Source: Lacinutrix jangbogonensis (lineage in GTDB: Bacteria > Bacteroidota > Bacteroidia > Flavobacteriales > Flavobacteriaceae). Taken from it: a stretch of DNA of 64,000 bases. The position numbers and the translations under genes are program-made. Shown one piece after another: positions 56,477 to 64,000 of the stretch. Under the pieces are notes generated by a model. The model ran no database searches and was not told the origin of the DNA. It worked only from the letters and a program-made list of their open reading frames with translations. Within the stretch, counting starts at the first letter, position 1. Each line of letters opens with the position of its first letter. Where the stretch lies: NCBI RefSeq assembly GCF_000797445.1, contig NZ_JSWF01000014.1, positions 306,179 to 370,178 on the forward strand, given 5' to 3'.

Positions 56477-56926
56477 TTAGCGTTTAAAATATTTAAATGG
56501 AACAAATAGCATCCCAAAACACTCTCCATCACCTTTACCTAAATGCTTGTGGTGCATTTTATGAGCTCTTCTTACGCCTTTCGCGTACCAATTATTAGCC
56601 TTTCTTAAAAGCTTAAAACGTTGATGAATAAAAATATCATGAACAATAAAGTAAGCTGCTCCATATGCCATTATACCCAGGCCTATTGGTAAACAATACC
56701 AAATAGCTTCGTAACTCCAAAGATAAAAACAGGTCATGCTAACTACTGCGTAAAAAATAAAAAATGCATCATTGCGCTCAAACCAGCTATCATGCTCTTT
56801 ATGGTGATGATCTTTGTGTAAAGACCATAAAAAACCGTGCATTACATATTTATGCGTAGACCACGCCATAAATTCCATAGTGCTAAATGTTGCTAAAAAA
56901 ACGAGTATCCAGAATAGTATTTGCAT
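56477..56926 (-). CDS. crtZ: Beta-carotene hydroxylase (CrtZ)
   Basis: This 149-residue integral membrane di-iron hydroxylase has the full set of His boxes: THKYVMHGFLW, KDHHHKEHDSW, FIVHDIFIHQRF and RRAHKMHHKH, plus a GDGECFGMLFVPFKYF end. It should convert beta-carotene to zeaxanthin. It sits between phytoene synthase and lycopene cyclase. Its start codon shares one base with the synthase stop. Confidence 0.95.
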   Translation of the reverse strand: MQILFWILVFLATFSTMEFMAWSTHKYVMHGFLWSLHKDHHHKEHDSWFERNDAFFIFYAVVSMTCFYLWSYEAIWYCLPIGLGIMAYGAAYFIVHDIFIHQRFKLLRKANNWYAKGVRRAHKMHHKHLGKGDGECFGMLFVPFKYFKR

Positions 56927-57765
56927 TACAATAAATTTAGTTGATATTTTACGTAACTCCTAGTTAATAGTTCTACTTTTTTATAGTTTGGTACTCTTAC
57001 TCTAGTGTTTTTAATATCTAAGGCAGGTGTTTTCTTTAATTTTTTTAATAACTGATTATAATAACGATAAGCCATAAAAACACCAAATTTAGCTTCTAAT
57101 GGTAAAAGTTTTATACCTTCTAAACCTTTTGAGAAATCGTTTTCAATATCATTAATAATAAGTTGCTTCGCATTTTCGTCCAAATTATTTAAATCTGTAT
57201 TGGGAAAATAAGTGCGTTCTAAAACATCGAAATCTGCTTTTAAATCTCTTAAGAAATTTACTTTTTGAAAAGCAGAACCTAAAGACATCGCGGAGTTTTT
57301 TAATTCGTTATATTTTTTATTATCCCCATTTACAAAAACTTTTAAGCACATAAGCCCAACAACATCTGCAGAACCATAAATGTAATCTTTGTATTCTTCT
57401 TCCGTTAAATATGTAGATTTAGATAGATCTAGTTTCATGCTTTGCATAAAAGAATCTACCATGTGCTTTTCTAAATTATATTTATGGAAGGTCTGTTGAA
57501 AAGAATTCAAGATAGGGTTTAAGCTTATTTTATCTATTAAAGCATGTTCTAAATCGGCTTCAAATCTTTTAAATAGTGTTTCTTTATCGTAATCGTGAAA
57601 AGTATCTACAATCTCATCTGCAAATCTAACAAAACCATAAATATTATAAATATCTTGTCTAATAGTGTTCGCTAGCATTTTGGTTGCCATAGAAAAAGAG
57701 GTGCTGTAAGACTGGGTAACAATCTTACTACAACTATTAGAAACCGAATCGAATAATGCTTTCAT
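56926..57765 (-). CDS. crtB: Phytoene synthase
   Basis: This 279-residue squalene/phytoene synthase-fold enzyme joins two geranylgeranyl diphosphates. The first Asp-rich site is in IYGFVRFADEIVDTFHDYD near residue 42, and the second is in QKVNFLRDLKADFDVLERTYFP near 165. It lies 1 base after phytoene desaturase in the crt operon. No crtE is present in the window, so the precursor must come from elsewhere. Confidence 0.94.
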   Translation of the reverse strand: MKALFDSVSNSCSKIVTQSYSTSFSMATKMLANTIRQDIYNIYGFVRFADEIVDTFHDYDKETLFKRFEADLEHALIDKISLNPILNSFQQTFHKYNLEKHMVDSFMQSMKLDLSKSTYLTEEEYKDYIYGSADVVGLMCLKVFVNGDNKKYNELKNSAMSLGSAFQKVNFLRDLKADFDVLERTYFPNTDLNNLDENAKQLIINDIENDFSKGLEGIKLLPLEAKFGVFMAYRYYNQLLKKLKKTPALDIKNTRVRVPNYKKVELLTRSYVKYQLNLL

Positions 57766-57766
57766 T

Positions 57767-59230
57767 TTAATTATTGTGGTGTTTATTTATTAATTCTGCT
57801 ACCAGTTTTCCAGAAATTATAGCTGGAGGAACACCTGGACCTGGAACGGTTAATTGTCCCGTAAAGTATAGGTTTTTAACTTTTTTACTTTTTAATTTAG
57901 GCCTTAAAAAAGCAGTTTGCAAAAGCGTATTCGCCATACCGTATGCATTGCCTTTGTAAGAATTATACTCTTTTATAAAGTCTTTAACGCAAAAGGAATC
58001 TCTAAATATTATATTGTTTTTCACATCTTGTTTTGTCAAGGTCTCAAAACGAGCCATAATGATATCAAAATAGTGCTGTCTCAATTCTTCTGTATCTTCA
58101 ATACCTGGAGCAATAGGAATTAAAAAAAATCCTGTTTCACAGCCTTCAGGAGCCATGCTTTTGTCTGTTTCCGATGGAAAATTGGCATAAAACAATGGTT
58201 CTGTAGGCCATTTTGGATCATCGTAAATATCCTGAGCATGTTTTTCAAAATTAGTATCAAAAAATAAATTGTGATGCTCTATGTTTTTTAGTTTTTTATT
58301 AAAACCTACGTAAAACAGTAACGATGAAGGTGCAAAGGTTTTTTTTGCCCAATATCTTTCAGAATATTGTCTGTACTCTTGATCCAGTAATGTTTCAGAG
58401 TGATGGTAATCTGCACCACTCAGAACAACATCAAAATTTATTGTTTTATTATTTACAATGATTGAGCTCGCTTTTTTGTTCTCAATGTTTATTTTTGAAA
58501 CAGGACTATTGGTGTTTATTTTAACACCAAGACTTTCTGATAAGGCTTTCATTGCTTTAACAATTTCATACATGCCACCTTTGGGGTGCCAAGTCCCTAA
58601 ACCAAAATCGGCATAATTCATGAAATTGTAGAACGATGGCGTTTTATTTGGCTTCGCGCCTAAAAACAAAACTGGAAATTCCAAAGTAGAAATTAATTTA
58701 GGGTTTTTAAAACTTTTTCTAACATCACTACTAATGGTTTTAAAAAACTGATCCACGCGCATTGCTGTTTCTGGTGTAATTAATTCCAAGGGTGAAATTC
58801 CAGGTTTTAAAACCACTTTATTTATAGCAATATCGTAGTTTTTACCAGCTTTTTTAATGAATTTTTTTAGTGCAACTGAGCTACCTGGCTCTATGCGCTC
58901 AAATTCTTCACAAATTTTATCCATAGTATCTCCTATGGTAATTTCATCATCTTTAAAAAAAATTTTGTAGGCTGGAGACAACTTATCTAATTGGTAATAA
59001 TCAGAAGTTTTCTTCTCGAAATCAGCAAAAAACTTATCAAATATGTCTGGCATCCAATACCAACTAGGTCCTATGTCAAAAGTGAATCCTTCTTTTTTTA
59101 CTTGTCTACATCTACCACCAATAGTATCGTTTTTCTCAAAAACTGTTACTTGATTTCCATATTTGGCAAGATAGCAGGAAGCCGATAATGCAGAGAATCC
59201 AGAGCCTATTATAGCTATATTTTTACTCAT
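57767..59230 (-). CDS. crtI: Phytoene desaturase
   Basis: This 487-residue FAD enzyme desaturates phytoene to lycopene. The dinucleotide site IAIIGSGFSALSASCYLAK starts near residue 5, with EKNDTIGGRCRQ after it, GPSWYWMPDIFDKFF near 55 and the CrtI signature LYFTGQLTVPGPGVPPAIISG near 460. The start overlaps the regulator stop (ATGA), so translation is coupled to it. Confidence 0.95.
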   Translation of the reverse strand: MSKNIAIIGSGFSALSASCYLAKYGNQVTVFEKNDTIGGRCRQVKKEGFTFDIGPSWYWMPDIFDKFFADFEKKTSDYYQLDKLSPAYKIFFKDDEITIGDTMDKICEEFERIEPGSSVALKKFIKKAGKNYDIAINKVVLKPGISPLELITPETAMRVDQFFKTISSDVRKSFKNPKLISTLEFPVLFLGAKPNKTPSFYNFMNYADFGLGTWHPKGGMYEIVKAMKALSESLGVKINTNSPVSKINIENKKASSIIVNNKTINFDVVLSGADYHHSETLLDQEYRQYSERYWAKKTFAPSSLLFYVGFNKKLKNIEHHNLFFDTNFEKHAQDIYDDPKWPTEPLFYANFPSETDKSMAPEGCETGFFLIPIAPGIEDTEELRQHYFDIIMARFETLTKQDVKNNIIFRDSFCVKDFIKEYNSYKGNAYGMANTLLQTAFLRPKLKSKKVKNLYFTGQLTVPGPGVPPAIISGKLVAELINKHHNN

Positions 59231-60165
59231 ATATTACTGTTGACCACTTTATGGTTATTGAAAGTTAAATTGTTTAAAACCTGTTCACTAGATTCTGATA
59301 TAAATATTTGATCATTTATTAGACTGGTATCTATGGCTTGTGCTTGCCTTCCAGAAATATAAAGCTTATTATTTGTATTAAGTAATACTTTACGAGTAAG
59401 TTCTTGTATGTATTGATCTATTATTTCTGCTTCTGGCTTTACTGTAAAACTTGAAATAAATGTAATATCGTTATAGTAATCTTTTACATATTCCAAACTA
59501 TCAGTAGGTACACTTTGTCCTAAATAGATGGTATGTAATCCTTTTTCAGATAATTCGTAATTTATAAATAATAAACCTAGTTCATGAACTTCATTAGCCG
59601 GAAGAAACAAAACATATGCTTGGTCCTTGTTTGTAACTTTAGTTTTACTAATAGCTTTTTCTGTATTCACTAAAATTTTCTGTTTAATTAACTCAACTAT
59701 AAAATGCTCATGAGCTGGTGTTAATGTATCGGTTTGCCATAAGAGACCGATTTCATCTAGAAACGGTACAAAAAACAAATAAAATATTTCAGTAAAAGTG
59801 TACTTAGAAGCCAATTCATTAAATGTTGAATAAAATAGGGATTGATCAAAACTGAACATTGACATTTTGAAAGCATTAATTGCAGAATTGTTATTTCTTT
59901 GCTTTTCAGAAATTTCATTTACAAATAAAGATATTTCTTCATCATTTAATTTTGCAATCTTAGAAATCTTAAAACCGTTTTTATTAAGATAGCTAATATT
60001 TAATATTCTCTGTAAACTTTTTAAGCTATAGTTCCTAATGTTAGTCTCAGATCTATTTGGTTGAAAAAGACTATAGCGCTTTTCCCAAATTCTAATGGTA
60101 TGAGCCTTAATGCCTGATAAGTTTTCAAGGTCTTTAATACTAAACTTTGTTTTTATATTGTTCAT
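59227..60165 (-). CDS. MerR-family regulator with cobalamin-binding domain (CarH/LitR-like)
   Basis: This 312-residue protein has an N-terminal MerR helix-turn-helix (SIKDLENLSGIKAHTIRIWEKR), a helical B12-binding-2 domain with W143-x9-E153-H154 (the Wx9EH cap), and a Rossmann B12 domain with EVHELG, whose H194 fits the lower cobalt ligand. The residue after W143 is Gln 144; in Thermus CarH this position is His 132, the upper ligand after light exposure (from memory). It leads the crt operon and probably represses it in the dark or in response to B12. The first gene overlap is 4 bases. Confidence 0.88.
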   Translation of the reverse strand: MNNIKTKFSIKDLENLSGIKAHTIRIWEKRYSLFQPNRSETNIRNYSLKSLQRILNISYLNKNGFKISKIAKLNDEEISLFVNEISEKQRNNNSAINAFKMSMFSFDQSLFYSTFNELASKYTFTEIFYLFFVPFLDEIGLLWQTDTLTPAHEHFIVELIKQKILVNTEKAISKTKVTNKDQAYVLFLPANEVHELGLLFINYELSEKGLHTIYLGQSVPTDSLEYVKDYYNDITFISSFTVKPEAEIIDQYIQELTRKVLLNTNNKLYISGRQAQAIDTSLINDQIFISESSEQVLNNLTFNNHKVVNSNI

Positions 60166-60187
60166 TCTATGGCTAAATTAATTAAAC

Positions 60188-60215
60188 AAAATGTAATAGC
60201 GCCAATATTAACAAA
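60188..60215 (-). promoter_or_regulatory. Candidate promoter of the carotenoid operon
   Basis: On the minus strand TTTG (60215-60212) and TACATTTT (60195-60188) are spaced by 16 bases, close to TTTG / TAnnTTTG, and end 22 bases before the regulator start. Autoregulation by the MerR protein would act here. Confidence 0.4.
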
Positions 60216-60266
60216 GTTTTTGTAATAATTATGTAGAAGAAATGAAAAGAATGATGATTATTTTAG

Positions 60267-60351
60267 TGCGCACGAGAAGACTCGAACTTCCACGATCTAA
60301 GCGATCACTAGCCCCTCAAGCCAGCGCGTCTACCAATTCCGCCACGTGCGC
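60267..60351 (-). tRNA. tRNA-Leu (anticodon GAG)
   Basis: An 85-base tRNA of class II size (long variable arm) has acceptor halves GCGCACG / CGTGCGC, D-arm with GGTAGACGCG, anticodon stem CTGGC / GCTAG with loop TTGAGGG, and T-arm with GTTCGAGTC. CCA is not encoded. Confidence 0.93.
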
Positions 60352-60373
60352 ATTTAAAATTAAATAAAAAAAA

Positions 60374-60398
60374 AAGTTAAGCAGAGCTTAACTTTTTT
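60374..60398 (-). terminator. Hairpin between the two tRNA genes
   Basis: AAAGTTAAGC and GCTTAACTTT form a 10-bp stem with a 3-base loop, flanked by A/T runs on both sides. It may terminate or process the tRNA-Lys transcript. Confidence 0.55.
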
Positions 60399-60400
60399 AG

Positions 60401-60473
60401 TGACCGGGCTGGGGCTCGAACCCAGGACCCTCTCCTTAAAAGGGAGATGCTCTACCAACTGAGCTACCAGGTC
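60401..60473 (-). tRNA. tRNA-Lys (anticodon TTT)
   Basis: A 73-base tRNA has acceptor halves GACCTGG / CCCGGTC (one G-U pair), D-arm AGCTCAGTTGGTAGAGC, anticodon stem TCTCC / GGAGA with loop CTTTTAA, and T-arm GGGTTCGAGCCC. CCA is not encoded. It precedes tRNA-Leu on the minus strand. Confidence 0.94.
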
Positions 60474-60597
60474 TTTTCCTTATTGGGGTGCAAATATAAA
60501 ACGTTTTATTAATAATACAAGCGTATTTTTAAAAATATTTTTGTTTTTTTGTACTTACTATTTCTACATCTTTAATAATCAAATAATAAGCCTAAAA

Positions 60598-61116
60598 ATG
60601 AATATTGTTTTACTTGGATATATGGCATCTGGAAAGTCGAAAATTGGTACAGAACTTGCGAAAATTCTTTCTTTTGACTTTGAAGATTTGGATAATGTGA
60701 TTGAAAAGAATGAAAATAAGTCGATAAACGAGATTTTTACAGATTCTGGTGAGCTGTATTTTAGAAAAAAAGAAAAAGAGTATTTAGATTCACTTTTAAA
60801 ACACTCAAATAACACGATAGTTTCTCTAGGAGGTGGTACACCATGTTATTATAACACAATGGAGACTTTGGTGGCTAATTCTGGTGTAAAAACAGTATAC
60901 CTTAACGCAAGTATTTCTGTCTTGGTTAATAGGCTTAAAGGAGAAACATCTAAAAGACCAGTAATTGCTCATATAGAGACAGATGTTCTTTTAGCAGAGT
61001 TTATTGGGAAGCATCTTTTTGAAAGATCTTACTTTTACAATAAGGCAGAAGTGAAGATTAACGCTAATAATTCTGTAGATGCTATTGTTAAAAATATTAT
61101 ACTTCAGTTATTTTAA
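60598..61116 (+). CDS. aroK: Shikimate kinase
   Basis: This 172-residue kinase phosphorylates shikimate in aromatic amino-acid synthesis. The start at ATG 60598 puts the P-loop LGYMASGKSKIG at residues 5-16; the longer frame from 60541 adds a non-conserved leader. Further motifs are DLDNVIEKNENKSINEIF near 30, YFRKKEKEYL near 55, SLGGGTPC near 75 and the lid Arg in ETSKRPVI near 115. The P-loop carries Ala-Ser where many homologues have Gly-Ser-Gly-Lys. It is convergent with the phosphoribosyltransferase gene, overlapping it by 9 bases. Confidence 0.93.
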   Translation: MNIVLLGYMASGKSKIGTELAKILSFDFEDLDNVIEKNENKSINEIFTDSGELYFRKKEKEYLDSLLKHSNNTIVSLGGGTPCYYNTMETLVANSGVKTVYLNASISVLVNRLKGETSKRPVIAHIETDVLLAEFIGKHLFERSYFYNKAEVKINANNSVDAIVKNIILQLF

Positions 61117-61611
61117 ATTTACTTCATAATTTTTACCTTCTAAAATAACTTCAACATGTTCATTTAATGACGTGGATAACGAAATGCCTTTAAAATCTGC
61201 TTTAACAGGATATTTTTTATGGTTCCTATTTACAAGTACGGCAGTTTTGAATTTCTTTAAGGGCACATCTAAAAAATGTTTAACGCCATAAATTAATGTG
61301 GTGCCTGAGTTTAAAACATCATCAATTAGGATTACAGATTTATTTTTATACTCCTCTTTTTTAATAGATGTTTTTATAGTCTCTAATGGGTTTTTCTTAT
61401 CTATTATTACTTTACATAAAATAGGTTCTATTGGTGATATTTTACTTAATACGGATTTTATTTTTTTCGCAAAAAGGTAACCATTAGAATCTATTCCTGC
61501 TAAAACCACCGTGGTTTCATTGCTGTTATCTTCATAAATTTGATAAGCAATTCTTCGTATTTTGTGTGTTATCTCATCATGAGAAAGAATACAATTTTTT
61601 AAAGTAGTCAT
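61108..61611 (-). CDS. Phosphoribosyltransferase-family protein (PyrR-like)
   Basis: This 167-residue protein has the type I PRTase PRPP motif VILIDDVLNSGTTLIYGV near residue 95 and an early strand TTVVLAGIDSNGYLFAKKI near 34. Length and layout are close to PyrR uracil phosphoribosyltransferase/attenuation proteins, though flavobacterial members of this type are often annotated only as phosphoribosyltransferase. No pyr operon surrounds it. It converges on aroK. Confidence 0.85.
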   Translation of the reverse strand: MTTLKNCILSHDEITHKIRRIAYQIYEDNSNETTVVLAGIDSNGYLFAKKIKSVLSKISPIEPILCKVIIDKKNPLETIKTSIKKEEYKNKSVILIDDVLNSGTTLIYGVKHFLDVPLKKFKTAVLVNRNHKKYPVKADFKGISLSTSLNEHVEVILEGKNYEVNLK

Positions 61612-61638
61612 TTTTTTTTGTGTTAATTTGATGAGTAT

Positions 61639-62016
61639 TTATTCTTCTTCATTTTCTCTGTAGACATCATCAATATTTCTTCGATCTTTCTTAGTAGGCC
61701 TTCCAGTCCCTTTTTTTCTATAATAATCTTTTGCATACTTAAGTAGTTCTTGAGATTCGAAAGCCGATTTGGGTGTAGTGTCTACTCTATAAATATCGAC
61801 TAGTTTTGCTCCAACGCGATTTGGTGGTACATCTAAAACAGTAACAGTATAGTTAATTTGATTCTTTCGTATTTCAATTTTATCTGTAGGATATATCTCT
61901 CTACTTGGTTTTACAACTTGCCCATTAACCTTTATGTGTCCTTTTTTACATGCTGTTGTAGCGATATTTCTTGTTTTAAAATATCTAACACACCATAAAT
62001 ACTTGTCAATTCGCAT
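61639..62016 (-). CDS. S4-domain RNA-binding protein (Hsp15-like)
   Basis: This 125-residue protein starts with an S4 domain (MRIDKYLWCVRYFKTRNIAT, then KKGHIKVNGQVVKPSREI), the form found in heat-shock protein 15. The basic tail with RRKGTGRPTKKDRR-like composition fits a ribosome-associated role: Hsp15 binds stalled 50S subunits still carrying tRNA. It lies 27 bases upstream of the phosphoribosyltransferase gene on the same strand and is probably co-transcribed. Confidence 0.9.
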   Translation of the reverse strand: MRIDKYLWCVRYFKTRNIATTACKKGHIKVNGQVVKPSREIYPTDKIEIRKNQINYTVTVLDVPPNRVGAKLVDIYRVDTTPKSAFESQELLKYAKDYYRKKGTGRPTKKDRRNIDDVYRENEEE

Positions 62017-62095
62017 ATAATTTAACTTAATTCTACGTTAATGATACTGTACAAAATTATTATATAGTTTATCTTGCACCCAAAAATAAGCAAAA

Positions 62096-63202
62096 ATGAA
62101 TTTAAGAAAATTTTTAATCCCAACTTTATCGTTGTTTTTTATCGCTTTCTCTTGTAAAGATGATGAACCAGAATTTGAAATTATTCCAGATCGTGATAGA
62201 CAAGAAGTTTATGATGAGAATGACATAGAAATTCAAACTTATTTAGAAACACATTTTTTTAATTATGAAGATTTCGATTTTTCCGATGCGACTAATCCTG
62301 CGAACAATGATTTCAATTTAGTTTTAGATACAATTTCTGCGGATAATGGGACTCAAGATAAAACGCCTATCTATAATTATTTAAATCAAGCGGATGGTGT
62401 TTATCCAAGATTGGATATAAAAATAGTTGATCAAGACGATATAGATTACAACCTATATATTTTAAAAGTTAGAGAAGGTGAAGGAGATGCTATAAGTCCT
62501 TTAGATGCTGCCGCTATGCTTTACAGAGGGACAATACTAGATGGTACTTTATTTGATAGTGCTGTCAATATTGAAAATGGGCAACCGTTTAATCTAACAG
62601 GAGTTGGAAGCATTGGAGGAGTAGTTCCAGGGTTTAGAGAGGGTATTACAGAGTTTAAAACATCTACGGGTTATACAGAAAATGCAGATGGATCTATAAC
62701 TTACAACGATCATGGACTAGGAGTAGTCTTTATGCATTCAGGTTTAGGTTATTTTTCTTTACCACCAACTTCTGCTATACCAATATACTCTCCATTATTT
62801 TTTAATTTGAAGGTGATTTCTAGAAGTAATACAGATTATGACTTAGACGGAGTGCCTTCACATATAGAACATCCAGATGGAAATATTGACGGAGAAGAAG
62901 ACAATATAGATGGTGATTTATTAGTGAATTTCATAGACAACGATGATGATGGAGATGGCGTTTTAACTAGAAACGAAGTCGTGCAAAATGAATATGAAGA
63001 AGATGTGGATGAAAATCAATTTATGACAAAAGCTGAGGCACAATCATATTTTGATGCTATTACAGCTACAGATGAAATATTTATTAGTATTGAAGGTGAG
63101 TTAGATGGTACATTTACTTTACATACACTTACTGTTCCTGATGATAATAATGATGGGACTCCAAATTATTTAGATAGTTCGGTAACCACTGAATTAGAAT
63201 AG
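62096..63202 (+). CDS. FKBP-type peptidylprolyl isomerase lipoprotein
   Basis: This 368-residue lipoprotein has a lipobox at AFSCKD (Cys 20). The FKBP domain (about residues 120-245) shows AAMLYRGTILDGTLFDSAVN, VVPGFREGITEFKTSTGYT and GYFSLPPTSAIPIYSPLFFNLKV, although several catalytic aromatics are replaced. An Asp-rich tail (DYDLDGVPSHIEHPDGN, then DNDDDGDGVLTRNE) resembles thrombospondin type 3 calcium loops. Related flavobacterial proteins are linked to gliding or outer-membrane folding. It is a single gene, divergent from the S4 gene. Confidence 0.88.
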   Translation: MNLRKFLIPTLSLFFIAFSCKDDEPEFEIIPDRDRQEVYDENDIEIQTYLETHFFNYEDFDFSDATNPANNDFNLVLDTISADNGTQDKTPIYNYLNQADGVYPRLDIKIVDQDDIDYNLYILKVREGEGDAISPLDAAAMLYRGTILDGTLFDSAVNIENGQPFNLTGVGSIGGVVPGFREGITEFKTSTGYTENADGSITYNDHGLGVVFMHSGLGYFSLPPTSAIPIYSPLFFNLKVISRSNTDYDLDGVPSHIEHPDGNIDGEEDNIDGDLLVNFIDNDDDGDGVLTRNEVVQNEYEEDVDENQFMTKAEAQSYFDAITATDEIFISIEGELDGTFTLHTLTVPDDNNDGTPNYLDSSVTTELE

Positions 63203-63220
63203 TTTTAAATAAATCAATAA

Positions 63221-63250
63221 AAAAAGTGACAATTAAATCAGCTTTTTTTT
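63221..63250. terminator. Bidirectional terminator between FKBP and OMP genes
   Basis: AAAAAGTGA and TCAGCTTTTT form a stem with one bulged base around a 7-base loop, with T runs on both strands. It sits between two convergent genes. Confidence 0.55.
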
Positions 63251-63264
63251 ATACGCTATAGGTT

Positions 63265-63903
63265 CTATAATTTAACCGAAAGACTCAATATTAACTGACT
63301 TGGTCTAGAATCTATTCTATCTACATTAAGTTGAGAATTATTTAAAACAACTGTAGTTTCGTTTTCAGTAAAACCACGCTCATAACGCAGGTCTATTCCA
63401 AAGGAATTAAAATGCACTGCAACCCCAAAATTAAGGCCTACTGAAAAATCATTTTCTATTTTAACAACTGTTGCATTCTCTATATCCGAATTTAAAATAT
63501 ATTGAAACGCTGGACCAGCAAAAATACTCACTGGGCCTATGATTTTTAAACCAACTAAAATAGGCGCATCAATACGTTGCAAGCTAAAATCTCCTGTCGC
63601 ATACTCACTAGTAGTTTTTGTGTACATGAGTTCTGGCTTTATGTATAATTTTCCTCCTATTTTACCAAAAACACCAATATGAAAACCTATTGCGCTTTTT
63701 GGATTGTGAAATGTATTAGTAGCCGAATTATAATAATCGCCATTAGTATTGTAGTTTAGACCAGCTTTAATTCCAAATCCTCTTCCGTTTTGAGCTATTG
63801 CAGATGAGGCAATAACCAAAACAAAAATTACTGTTAAACATACCCTTTTACTTAAATCACTTTTGTTAATGAAGTGATTATAAAACTTTGCAAAATTTTT
63901 CAT
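63265..63903 (-). CDS. Outer-membrane beta-barrel protein (porin-like family)
   Basis: This 212-residue protein has a basic leader and signal peptide (ending near SSAIAQN), then alternating-residue beta strands beginning GRGFGIKAGLNYN and running through YIKPELMYTKTTSEY, VSIFAGPAFQYILNSD, VGLNFGVAVHFNSFGIDLRYERGFTE to a C-terminal aromatic-poor strand LILSLSVKL. It fits the Bacteroidota PorT-like/outer-membrane barrel group of about 200 residues. Function is unknown. The remaining bases to 64000 hold nothing I can assign. Confidence 0.85.
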   Translation of the reverse strand: MKNFAKFYNHFINKSDLSKRVCLTVIFVLVIASSAIAQNGRGFGIKAGLNYNTNGDYYNSATNTFHNPKSAIGFHIGVFGKIGGKLYIKPELMYTKTTSEYATGDFSLQRIDAPILVGLKIIGPVSIFAGPAFQYILNSDIENATVVKIENDFSVGLNFGVAVHFNSFGIDLRYERGFTENETTVVLNNSQLNVDRIDSRPSQLILSLSVKL

Positions 63904-64000
63904 TAGTGTCGTTTTTAAATGTGAACTATACCTGTAACGATGATCGCTGCAATATATTTTCTTATTCTATAAGTTTGTAAGATAATAATAAAAATAAAAA

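Noticed and set aside
60267..60473. tRNA-anchored integration site
   Set aside because: Both tRNAs look intact and no integrase gene or duplicated tRNA 3' end is present nearby.

Overview
The window is AT-rich DNA from a marine-type member of the Flavobacteriaceae (Bacteroidota). The evidence is a type IX secretion C-terminal sorting domain, many lipoproteins of the S-C-S/K-N-D-D-D type, TAnnTTTG-like -7 promoter boxes, a zeaxanthin-type carotenoid operon, tandem SurA-like isomerases and mitochondrial-type aconitase. The genus cannot be fixed from the sequence alone.

Layout. 0-4.2 kb: a MacB/HlyD-type ABC export operon whose first gene is cut by the left edge, closed by a strong terminator. 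4.4-12 kb: accessory genes, namely a lipoprotein broken by an in-frame stop, a cupin, a spacer with phased A-tracts, a CPBP protease, an ankyrin-metallophosphatase fusion, a LytS/LytTR two-component pair and a methyltransferase. 12.2-16.3 kb: metabolic genes pepT, pyrD, a LysE exporter and HMG-CoA lyase. 16.3-22.5 kb: a 2076-residue secreted reprolysin-like metalloprotease with FN3, CUB and MAM-like domains. It is followed by a gene graveyard that holds a decayed second copy of the 3' end of HMG-CoA lyase.

23.4-40.3 kb is an iron locus. It contains a DUF4856 lipoprotein, an imelysin, a membrane protein closely resembling vitamin K-dependent gamma-carboxylase (frameshifted here), a FecA-like TonB receptor, FbpABC-type iron import, a CoA-transferase, ferritin, two small Cys-rich proteins, and an imelysin / di-heme oxidoreductase / imelysin operon. 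Short palindromes of the ATTTAGTCTAAAT type lie before both ends of the locus and may be shared operators.

40.5-52.6 kb: guaB, a membrane protein, a three-gene periplasmic isomerase operon, a MoxR ATPase, aconitase and a frameshifted Crp/Fnr regulator. 52.7-55.3 kb: a lipoprotein gene with a Crp/Fnr-geometry dyad at its promoter, a TlpA thioredoxin and a lipoprotein split by an in-frame TGA. 55.3-60.2 kb: a carotenoid operon led by a MerR/B12-binding regulator and followed by crtI, crtB, crtZ and a lycopene cyclase. 60.2-64 kb: tRNA-Lys and tRNA-Leu, shikimate kinase, a phosphoribosyltransferase, an S4 RNA-binding protein, an FKBP lipoprotein and an outer-membrane barrel.

Four genes are interrupted by single lesions: two by one-base deficits in 8-base homopolymers and two by lone in-frame stops. 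These could be assembly errors, slippage sites or real decay. The most notable biology is the gamma-carboxylase-like protein inside an iron-uptake operon, and the CarH-like regulator that lacks the upper-axial histidine.
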